Shown here one piece after another: positions 27,901-39,900 of a stretch of DNA of 64,000 nt (within the stretch, counting starts at the first letter, position 1; every line of letters starts with the position of its first letter). Source of the DNA: Chaetorhynchus papuensis (lineage: Eukaryota; Chordata; Aves; Passeriformes; Rhipiduridae); NCBI GenBank assembly GCA_013396525.1, contig VWYX01001249.1, positions 62,001 to 126,000 of the forward strand, given 5' to 3'. The notes under the pieces were generated by a model, which saw nothing but the letters and a program-made list of their open reading frames with translations, searched no databases and was not told the DNA's origin. The position numbers and the translations under genes were made by a program.

Positions 27901-30900
27901 GAGTGGCTGAGGTCACTTGGTCTGTTCAGCCACCTCCACCACATGCTTCCCATTTTTTTAATACTTAAATTCCCCCTCCAGCAACCAGTAACACGAGCTT
28001 ACAGAGATCACTCACAACAAAACAACGATACGCAGTTTACAGACAATGAATCAAGCTTCTCGTATCAGGCATGTGCTCCTCGAAAGGATTCGTCATGGCA
28101 TTTGGAGATAACCATGTGTCTCCTTGTGAAGCCCACCAGCATTTGTCTTCTGTTTGGTGACACAGCAAATCCTTTCCACAATGGTGACTTATGTCCTGGG
28201 TGACAGTGGCTCCAGCTGACGTGCCAGCTGAGCCCACAGTTCTCTTACCCAGCGGGAGCTGAGCACAGCAACACGCTGTAGGACAGCGGGAACCCCTTGT
28301 AGGAGCACAGGCACGCACACTGCCAAAGACAAAGCATTAAAACACATTCCCCAGCTCCACTGCTTTCTTGGACATCAGAGAGATAAGCATTTTCTTCCCC
28401 ATAACTTGTTATTTTCTTGTTCATGGCTTTCAAAATTAATGCTGGGATAACAACAGTTACTACCCTTTAATGAAGATTTTTAATATTTTATCACTTTCAG
28501 ACTGTGGGGTTCTGCTGAGTCACAACCACATTTCTTAGTAACTCGGCCACTTTTTTTGGTGAGCTGACAAGTCCTACTGTTCACAAGTCCACCCCACCTT
28601 AATTATCTATCCTGCCTTTTACCTCACAGGGACAAAATTTGCCCCTGTTAGAATCTCTGTATTATGAATAATTCCAAGTTATGCTCAAAAAATGTCTATT
28701 TACTTAAAAATAAATTGTATAATTTGAAATGTTCCAGCATTAATAAAAGGCTGTACTTTAAATAAATGTTTAAAAAAATAATGAAAAAATCAAGTATTTG
28801 GATTTTCATTCTTGCCTGAGACTTTTTTTCTTTTTTGCTACTTTAACCCAAAATTCAAAAATATCCAGTAGGCAAAAAAATTGCTTTAGAGTTAGTTCTA
28901 TTTATAATGGAGGCAAAACTCTGCTTGGTAACTTAGATTGCCTGTCTCCTCAGCTACAAGTTTAGAAACATGAAATCCTATCTCCGCAGTTAACACACAC
29001 AAACTAGTAACAAACTCTGCTCATGACTTCCAAGTTTCTGCAATGAGAAATGTAAGCAAACATCACTGGAAAAATTAAACTTTGTGGCCAGCCAAAACGT
29101 CACTGAAAGCAAAGTGTAATTACCTACCTCTCATCTACTTATAGTTCAGTTTACTATCACAATGTTAACGCAACTCTTTAACCTCCTCCTATTGTTTGGC
29201 CAAAAATGGCAGGCCAAATATTTGTGTTTGTAGCATAAAAAGGGACAGTAACCTCAGTCTGATTCCAGGAGCTACCAAGTAGATGTGTTCAGTGACCCAC
29301 ATGGGATTTGCAGGTACAGCAGCAGTTGCTCAGCATTTTCCAGCCCCAGGGCCCATGTCATGATCCTTTGGGCCAACAAAGCACATGAGCACAAATTAAG
29401 CTCAACAGCAACTCATTATGAGTGAATCAGGATACTCTAGAAAATTAATTCTACTGATGGAAATGGATAAGAGTAAATTGAAGTTAAAATAGTAGTATCA
29501 TGTGTAAAACTGACTTAAGGTAAAAAGATGATTTTGTAAAAAAAAAAAAAAATCATTAAAATGTATTCAATTTTTAGTTTTCTACCATGTTTCTCAAAGT
29601 GATTCAGTTAATTAACTGGATCCAAGATTAAAAGGAACCAGAAGTGCTCTGTATAAAACTTAAACATTGAAAAATGCCTCTGTGCAGTGTACCTACACTT
29701 AGTGCATCTTGAGATTTTAATTTTAGCTGAAAATTCTCTCTAAAACAGGCCTCATATTTACAGCAAATTAGTTATTAAAGCACATAACTAGCATTATTAA
29801 AAACTTTGTTACCAAATTTATTCAGGGCAAGTCACATTTTTATAATATACATAAAAATAACTCATAGTGATCTTAAACATCTGATAATCATATGAAAAAT
29901 AACAGGTAGCTAGCTTGTGCATCTTGTTTTTAAAAAGGGTAAGAAAACAGCAGCTATATCCATGAAAAGGTCATAAATTCCCTGCATACACTGATTTCCC
30001 AGCAATCTCAAATGGGAATTTATCACTCTTACATGACACCTTTGTGCTTGCCCATCTGGTAAGACTAAGGGTATTCTTTCTTTTGTCTGAATGCATACCA
30101 ATTTATTTGCCAGTAAAAAAATTCCTGAATGGAATGCAAAACTGTATTTTCTTGAGAATTAGTACACGCTACATATCAAAATTCAGTTTTCTAGTCAATT
30201 TCCTCAAATGTTTTTGGGAACAGGACAGCAGAAAGAATTGAAGTATAATGAAAACAACCCAGTTTTAAAGCCAAAGTGACCTCTCATGGCAAATACTTCG
30301 CAGCCTCGACGTAGCCCAATGTGACAATATTTACTGCAATGAAACTGGAAAAAGTGACTCGTCAGCTGACTTTAAACAGATACGTGTCCACTGCTGGGGT
30401 GATCAGGTCACTTAAAATTCTTCCTTTTGAACGTGCGTCACAGAGCATGAAGAAGTCTCATGAGGAACTCTCTGGCCAAGGGGATTTACTGGGCCTATTA
30501 TTCTGCTCCTGATATTTATCCTCTGATTCCGCAGGAATAGCTGTTCCCGGTTCAAGAGTTTCTGATCTAATATGCAAAGCATTTACAATAGTCAGCAGGA
30601 AACTCAATACGCTTTTGCCTGCGCACTCTGGAGCTGGTGTAACTTTTCCATTAACTTAAACAAACGCTGCTGTATTTTTAGACCATATAATTACCCTACA
30701 TCAGCAGGCTGGCCCTTGTGAAAGTGCACTGGAGAAAGATTGGAGCCCTATGCTCCTCTGCTTATAAAACTCTGAAACCCAAGCCCTCGGATGTGGTGAT
30801 TAATGAAATACCTCTTGATCATTTGATCTGATCCCACTTGCTGGGGTAAATTGTTTTAGTTTTCCATTGGCATAGATAGGATTTTTTGGTATAATGACTG

Positions 30901-33900
30901 GAGGGTAAAGCCTTCACACTTGAAAAGACATACCATTCTGTGTTAATGGACGACCACTGAGAATTGGAACACGTTTTAACCTTCTTCATTCCTCCCTCAA
31001 AGATAAAAGACTAAGGAGATATTTTTGTTAGATCCAAAAAAAGTCCCTTGCTTGAAATGCAGTACGAACATCCTGGTAAGAGCATTAGCCCTCTAATTCT
31101 GCCGTTCAAAAACCTCAACTGCTCTGTGATTACAAGTGTTTGTCAAGAGGCAACAGGCATTTGGCAATGACAAAATCTGTCATTTTTCTGAAGTTGAAGT
31201 GTGCCAGTCAACAGCTGCATTAGGCTGTTAGCATAATGTACTGCAAAACATGGGCAAATTCACAATGACACCATTAACACTTTAATTCAATGTTTTGATA
31301 ACAAGAAGCTCCATGAGGCATGCAGTTGGCCTCTTCTGTCACAGAAATCAGAGGCTGCCTCAGGTTTTTCTGTGCCACAATTCAACCTGGTCATTGTAAA
31401 ACATGGCCAGGCCATTCTCCTTTTGATACAATATTTCATTTTCTTTCTTTGCTTGCAAAACACATTTCAGTTTCAGAGAATGAACAACTGATTTTAAAAC
31501 ATGGTATTGCCAGGAACACTATTAAACACTTCTGCTACCCAAATAAACAAATTACTAATGCATTTAAAACCACGGTACAATAAAAAGGTTTTAGCACATA
31601 ATCACTTGCAGTGATTTTTGAATTTTATATACTAGACTTGGTTTCAACAAGTAATTGTCACTGAATTTCATATATTAATATGTTTGATGTATCTAATGTG
31701 TCAAGGCAAGTAAAAACTAAAGCAAAGAGTAGTTACATGAATAATCTGCTTTGTTTTATTTTATAGGCCAATATAACTTCTTGCATGTTTTTCCTGACCT
31801 TAAGGCCATCTTCATTTTAGTGCATGGTTCCACTTGTTTAAGAATATGTAAAAACAGTTATTCTTATTATTTCTTTTCCTTACTAATCTAAAAAAACCAG
31901 AAAGAGCTTGACTGTTATGATTTTATGTGTGGTTTTTTTATCAGTTCCTGTAGGAGCAACATCTGCAGCCAGGAAAGGGAAGGGGTCCTATGAAGGGATC
32001 CTCAGATTGAGTATCTTCTTCAGTTCTGATCCTAATATCTCAGTGGAATGGAACTATTATGGGAATGGGAATCTGTCAAGTAGGTAGAAACACCCTCACA
32101 GCAGTTGGTGTTTTCTGTTTAAGAACTGTATCTGTTCAAGAAACATTAGGGAAATGGACATCTAGATCCCCAAGAAGAGGTGAATACCTCCAACTAGGTG
32201 ATGAGTTAACATCCCAACAGACAGAGCGTCTCTGAGCGGGTAGTGGATAAAAGTCAAGGTGTTTTTCAAGAGAAAATGAGATTGGAAAGGTGTAACCTAC
32301 AGGCCACGTCCTTAGCGCTGGATGGCATTACTCCTGAGGAGGCCACAAGGTTAGCAATGAGAATTCACTGGACAGAAATCTCTCTCTTGGCAGCAGGCAA
32401 AGGAGAGAAAACGCTGTCCACAGACCTTAACTTTTAGAGATCTCTTCAGTTATCTTCTATTCCCTTTGTGAATCCATTATTTATGAGCATGAATGTTCTT
32501 CTCCTAAAGAATTGTCTTACCACCTCCATAGCAAGTATTGCCTGAAACTATACACTAGGATATGTATTTCCAAACCCCTTAGGCAAATAAAACAAAATTG
32601 TGTGTTAAGCTATTTAACGGCTTTTCACAAGAAAACAGAATCTCATCTTCACTGCAATGCTCAGGGAAAAATACTTTGAGCCTGGATGTCCCAGAGTATC
32701 CACATCTCCCAGTAACGTAGGGGAGAGGTAGCAATCTCATCACCTCTGAAAACAACACCACCATTTAGCCTGGACTTGCACAGGGAGAAAACTGCTGCTC
32801 ATAAAATTCAAGTATAATTACCTACCTACAAGTTTAAAGAGGGTGGACAGTCTGAACTCCTCTGAATGATGGTACTTCAGAAGCTCAACTGAAGAGGCTG
32901 AAATGTGGATGAAGTATCCTGGTTTTGCAAATGACTCAAAGGAACTGTATCCTGAGAGCCATGTATTCTTGTGAATGACAAATGTAGATCTGTTGTGAAA
33001 ATCTTCCGATTTTTTCCATTTAGAAAGAACAAGAGTATTATTGGAGACCAGCTGAAGAAAATAATTTGGTCTCTCAGCTGTTTCAAATGAAATCAAGTTG
33101 GAATCTGAAAAAACAAAACAGAAGAAAGCACAGAACTCATTTACTTGTTGATATATGCATAACAAACTAAGTTAATTCTGATGTACCACTACTGATACTA
33201 GTAGCATGAGGAATGAAAATTGGCTTTGGCCTTACCAGTGAAAACAGCCTGAATCTTGTAGGAAAATACTCTATGTATGGGTTGCAGAGTGCTAGATTGT
33301 GATGGTTATTTAGTTTTCTAAATACTCTACAGATTCCAACAGGAATACAAAGAGATTAAGACATTTGCCTACACCAGGATAAAGGAATATAGTCCTGCAG
33401 TCAAGCAGAACTTAATTTACAGTCTTTACTAAGCCATTTATTTAATAAAAACTTTAACTCCATCTAACTAGCTTTCAAAGCAACATTTGCCATCAGGAAT
33501 TGACAGCTTAAAAGCTCAACCTTTCATTAAAAAGAAATTAAAAAACTGTATTTTGCATTCAGCTCTCTAGCTCTCTCTCTAAGAACGTTACAGCAAAGTC
33601 TTTTTTCTGGCAAATGTTCCCTCATGATACCTTACTCCGCAGTACTTCTGATTTCAAGCAGCCTCTGTACAGCCAATTGCAGGGCATCAGATCTTGAGCC
33701 TGTTACAGGCATCTGTTGCTCACAGAATTACTTCATTCTCTTTTGCTGTAAACTCTGCTATTCTCTTGAAAACAGCCATTAATCTACTGTAAAATCAACT
33801 AACCCTCCAGGACCGGGTAACATTTCTTTAAAAAAAATGCATAGAAAACAAATGATCTCTATTAAAAGGATATATTATCGCATTCTGGTATAACACTTCT

Positions 33901-36900
33901 GGAAGACCACCTTGTTTTCCGAGCATAAAAGCTTCAGTTAGTCTGAAAAACCCAGCAGTACTAGTGAATGCCTTTTTATGAATTTTCTGTAGCAAGTAGC
34001 TCTTTGATAAGTAAAAAAGGACAGTCAGTGTGACTTTTAACACCTGCTCTACAGCCAATCAGTGCATTAATGCCCCAAACTCTCCATTATCCAGGAATTG
34101 CCTGAAACTGGTAAGATATGCATTTTGCTGAGGTTCTGAAAAAGCAAGAGTGTCCTAGAAATGATATATCCTATGGATTGGTCGAATTCCTCATGACCAA
34201 ATGATGAAATGCCATTTACTCCAACTGGACCATAAGGCACAAATTCTATTTCCCAGGTTAAATTCTGAGCAAGAGATTTTTATAGGGGAACAGAACAGTA
34301 GGACTGACCTTCCCTTTCCAAACATAAATTGAACGCAATGTACAAGTGCCTCAAAACTATGACTAATAAAAGAAATCTCTCCCTAGCTATTCTGTTACAG
34401 GAGCTCTTGTGTCAGTTCTACAGACAGCAGTATTAGTAATCAAATGCTTATCATTTTTCTAAGTGGCCCATATTGCTCCTTTGATTACACAAAGACAGCC
34501 ACCTTCAGGCTGTCCAAAGAGCTGACCGGGGGCTCTGGTCAGTAAAACTGTTGATACCCTAGTGCTCTGTGGGCACTGAAGTTGTGTATGCGGACAACTT
34601 TAACATTTAATTAACGTCACAAATGCTGGATATGCTCTTGTAGGCTTTCTGCACATCTGAAGGTGCACAACACATGTTTCATCTCCTGAGGAAGCTGCGC
34701 GTTCCTTCAGGGGAAACTTAAGTTGGTACCCGAAGGAGACAAATTTGCAGCTCCCACCCTCACAGAGCTCAGTTAGTGCCAAAGGGCATCTCTGTGCATG
34801 TGGGCAGACAGTCAGGGACTGGGGAGCACTTTTGTTGCCACATTTCTCTCCTGTTCTTTCCCACTTCTGCCAGAAGACAGGTAAAGGGAGCAACACATAT
34901 GGAGCACTGGGCTGCAATACCAGTTTGGTGCTTCCAAAGGCTGGGGGTGGGGAAGCAGTTGCTTTTCAACTCTTTACAAAGCTACAATCGAACCAAAACC
35001 CAACAAAGGAAATTCTGGCAGACATTAAAGTGCACATTCAGCTGACAGATCAAGAAAAGATGTTTTTTGATCCAGGTCTGTTTGTAAACACAAGGGCAGA
35101 GTTTGCTCTTATTTAAGATGCTAGGTTATTGTGGCTTTACCATGTGCTTTGGGTTTATAAAGTCCTGAAGTCAGCATAAAGCTCACTACATGTCCAGGAA
35201 CAATATCATCTTCTTTCACTGAGAGAACACCACCATCCACCAATTTTGCTGCTATCACAAATTTTCCATCCAAATAGCTGACCAGTTTGTATGGGCCTTT
35301 TCCCAGAGCTGTGGAGAAAAAATCAGTTATTTTTCATATCAAGAGTCACAAATGCTTGAGCTCTAAACATTAGGGCAGAGCATGTAAAGAAAAACACATG
35401 TCACCACTCTGAGAATAGATCTAGGTGCCATGCACTAAACTTGAATGAAAACCAGAACAATCTTTTTCAGAAAATACCTGTTCTGAAAACTGTCAAGAAC
35501 ACCTGCACTTGACTTTCAAGATTCATAATTAGCTTCTTCTTTTCCTCCCTCTCATCTGCTTTTGTTTCATAATAATTTCATTGAAGTTAGCTGACCCCTC
35601 GGTTATTTGATTTAGAAGTAACCAGTGTGTCTGTAAGGCCACCCTAGGATCCTTCTGAACTGTTTATTTGTATGGTCAAACTGATTGTACACTTCTTACT
35701 ACTCTTTAAAACCTATTTTATTACAGTCCAAAGCATGAGGCATTTTGCAGGGAATAAAAGTTTGTTGTCAACAAGCATCAAAATCTTCTTGAACAGTGAA
35801 GTTACAAACGTAACCACTGCAAAGTAAGACAGGAAGAAATCAGCATCATAAGTAAAGAATGGTCATATTTTACCTATAAGTAAAAAAGCCAAAAACATGC
35901 AAAGTTATTTCACAAACCTAAAAACCCAAAAACATGCAAAGTTACTTGACAAACCTTAAAAGCCACACCTTCTCATTTAGATCAAACTCCACTGCAGAAA
36001 ACTATTTTAGAGATTATTTTTAAGTGTTTGAAAATATTTTTGTTAAGTGCTCTGTTAAAATCAGGCATTTAATGCCACACCTGAGCAGTTCACCTCATCA
36101 CCATTTTACCCACAAGCCAAGACATGGCAAGCACAGATCTGAGATTAACTTCCCAACTGATAGCTGCAGTTAATAGCACTGACCCTTAAAATCTGTTCCA
36201 GCTGGTTGAAAGTTTGGACTGCAATTTGCAGCCTGCCTTCATCTTCTCGTCCTCCAAAATCTAAACATTTATTAAGAGAGTTAGAAATCCTAAGGATGCT
36301 GCATTACCACTAAAGCTTAAATCCTAATGGCATGAAAAGGTTGCCAGTTAGGACACATATCCATGCCCACCTGAACATGTACCATGATACCTCTTTACCT
36401 TCAGTGCAGGGAGTTGAAAAAACACTTTTTAAATTACTACCTAAAACATACAGTGTTCTGGAAATCCCATCTTAGGCCCATCCAAAAGTTGAGAGACCAC
36501 AGCCACCAGCTGAGGATTTCCCTTGACCAAAGACAAAAAGCTTCTGCCTCTAGTAGGACTGGAACTATTTCACTCTGGATTCATCACAAAGTTACATAAA
36601 GAAAGCCTCTTTGTGGTCTAAGACAATTTCTTAACCTTGCTGTCTCCAAAACTAAGTAATTTTGGGTCATCCTTCTATAACTTATGTAGACAAGAAAATC
36701 TTCAGCATGGAGATGATTCTTCCCTCACTGGAAGCTTTGAAAAATCATGTGTTGACTACTGATGAGCTGGATTAGCAAATAGTACAAAATTACAAAATAA
36801 GAAGTATACAATAACCACATTTATTGCACAAATGGTCACATGCACAAATCTCCACCATTTCCACTAATTTCTGTCAGTGAGAATTCAGTAACAAAGATAA

Positions 36901-39900
36901 AAACACACCTTAAAATATGTGTTATCATCTAGCTTTGCCACCACCAGAGGTGTTAGAGGCACTGAACTTTCAGTCTGTTGTAACTGCACTAAGATTGTCT
37001 AATTTCAGACCGTATTTCTTTTATGAAACAAGCAAACCAAGAAGAAAACATAAAAGCTTCAATCACCTCTTATATTCAACTATCCTTTATTTAAATTAAT
37101 TTAAAGTCTTAAATAGTGATTTAGATAAAATTCCTATGCATTATTGATTTGACTCCGCTCCAAATCTTTTCAGGAGTCAGCATACGAGAAAAGGCAAATT
37201 TCTCGGCCATATTTTTTGGGCCTGGCACAGTGCACAAGTCTCTCCTAATTTAAACTTGGTCCCTTTCTGAGACCTTTCCAGGAGTGAGCTGCTGCAATAT
37301 CCAACAGAAGACCAAAGTACTCCACACACCGTGTGGATAGAGAGGCTTCTACGAGAGCTTGATCAAGAGTTACAGCATAAATAGCAGAAGCCCTGACCCT
37401 TCCTCACACCAGGCTGGCTTGCGTGCCCCATCTGACTGTGCAGGCACTCCCAGGGGAACTTGGAAATAATCTGAATGTGGATCCCAAGACTAACACAGCA
37501 CTACAGCACCCAGTGCACGGTCGAGGTATGCTCTAGCACCTTGTGCAAGGTTTGCACCCCTCGCTGACAGCCACAGCAGCAACGTTGGCTGCTCAGGAAC
37601 TTGAGGCTAGGTCAGACAGACCTAAAAGGAGCGTTATTCCCCATTTGGGGACAAAAAGTTGTCATAGCTTAACAGCTACCTCCCTCTGGAGGCAACACAC
37701 CAGCCTGTGAGTGATTTAACAGGGCCACTGGGGTCTGTTCAGCTTTGAACTGCACTGCGCCTTAAGCAAGAAGTGCCACTAGCACTTTTCAGTTGATATT
37801 CTATTAATTACTTAATGATTTAATTGTTTAATCATCATCCGTCACTGCAAAGAAAATTAGTCAGACACATGTTCTTGGGAAAGGTCCAGGAATAAAAAGT
37901 ATTATGAAATTAAAAGCGTTTGGAAAAGCAAAATAAAGCAGTAAAACATTATCTTGGCTAGGTAAACAACATCTCATTCACAAATGCTTTCATTAACACA
38001 ATTATTTTTATACAAAGATTCTACAACTTAAATAAAAAAAACCCATGATTCTATTGACATTTTGTCACTTCTTTTAGGACTTACCTTTGTTGAAATATTC
38101 ACAATCATAAGCTAAAAAAAGAAAAAGAAAAAAAATGCAGTTACAGGCAATCTACAGATAAATGGGTTTTCTATTCCCCTTTATGATTAAGATGTGAACC
38201 AAATGCTTGGCCGAATAAGTTCATACACGAACATTTACTAAAAAAATATTGCCAAATATTTACTGTACTTTAGATAAAATACTGATTTAAACGACACAGA
38301 TTTACAGAAAGCATTTATTCCCAGAAGGGAATTCTAAGCTTATATACTTACGGCTGTCTTTTTGTGACCTCTAGTGGTTATGACAGAGCTTCACATTAAA
38401 ACACACCTTTCCTATCAAGAGTTAAACAGGAAGCCCCTCACTCTGTGGCCAGTTTGCTGTGTGACCCTGAGCAAGCTGCATACTCTCTCTGTGCAGCTGC
38501 AAAGTTAAAAAAACACTTGTTCCCTTCCATTCTTTGCATCTCCCCCTCTTTTGTCACATCTTTGGGGAGATGACAGCCTCCTGTCAGGCATTTCCACTAG
38601 GTGTTACAGAAAAAGGCCTCCTATTTTTTTAATAAATTTGAAGAATTGTTGGAGAGGGATACCAAGGCAATGACTATGCTCTGCTTAAAAACCTACTTAT
38701 TTTCCTTCAGACAACCTTTATATTTCACACTTGCTCTGGAGGCTCTAATAAGGCACCTCTGTTTCCTAGACCTTATGAAGGAGTAAAGTCCTCCTGAAGA
38801 TGGAGATGAGCTGTTAACTTTGCAGCTCTGGTTTGAGGGATGCATGCTGTACCCTGACTCAGACTTGCCATGATTTTCCCTTTCACATCACGGGACAAGG
38901 GATCAAAAGTAGAAAAGTCCCCACTCACAAACACAGAAAAAGCACATAATCCAGCTGGACCAGAGTGAAACTGGAGTGGGAGGCACCAACTCATCTTCCT
39001 ACCAGCGAGGCTTAGATGCAGTCCATGGCCCCAGGTAACCTGGTGTGAGGGATTTTTCGGGTGTCTGGCTCTCGTGAATGCAGGCAGGGGCAGCCCTTGG
39101 CAGTGCTGGTTAAACAAACTTACGGCACACTCTGGGGGACCTCCAGTCCACAGCAACTCCGTGCTGGCAGCACTGATGGGCATATGCTGACACACTCGTG
39201 CAGAAACACTCACAGTCACCGCCTTGGTTACAGCCACAAGTGTCAGTCAGGCAGTTGGAGTAAAACCAGGTGACATCAATCTGGAAGCGAAAATATCGCT
39301 TATCAAAAATACTCCTGCAGAAACTGCCAACCAACACCTCCGTACAAAGCTGTGGCTCTTTCAAAAGGCAATTTATCAAACTTTGAAGTATTAAAGATTT
39401 CACTTCCAATGCTTCCAGGGAGATGAGAAAAAATGTTCATTGGAACACACCATAAAATCTTGTCCAGCACTTAGCAACACAATTAAATCAATGACCCATT
39501 AAGAACGGGCATGTTAAGATACTGATAGGAGCTTCTGTTTTGTACAGTTTTGTAATATTTAAGCCCTAATAAACTGCAAAAATCCTTATGAAATAAAAGA
39601 CTAAAGTGATCACAAACCAGTAAAACTCAGAAATTTTAAGAAAGTCACATACACATAAAATGTAAGAAATCAAAGTAGATGGAAAACTCTTCATTTGTGA
39701 ACTACTTCATTTCCATGTGAGTAGTTCATATTCTCTTCATATTATCAGACAATTTCACGCAAGAATTTGTCCTTTTCCCTTACAGTATTTTCAAGTCTTG
39801 TCTTAAGTGACAAAATTTCAAAGAAAACTGTCAGTGCTAATTTGCTTATTGAAACGTTACACATTCTACATGGATTTACATTTGAGTAAGTTTTCTAGGA

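Noticed and set aside
27619..28203. 194-codon plus-strand open reading frame as a gene
   Set aside because: Its middle is a CR1 relic read in one of its frames; no coding signature outside that.
28037..28433. Cysteine-rich minus-strand reading frames around 28.2 kb as a constitutive OTOG exon
   Set aside because: In the most natural frame (CACLCSYKG) the exit phase does not fit exon 16, while exon 15 to exon 16 join perfectly without it. Kept only as a possible optional exon.
32579..32764. Open minus-strand segment after an acceptor-like TTGTTTTCAG, 60 bases from exon 15
   Set aside because: The intron would be implausibly short, there is no good donor, and it would not keep frame into exon 16.
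34600..34917. 105-codon minus-strand open stretch with eight cysteines
   Set aside because: It ends in a stop inside the intron between exons 14 and 15, which join in frame without it, and has no recognisable domain.
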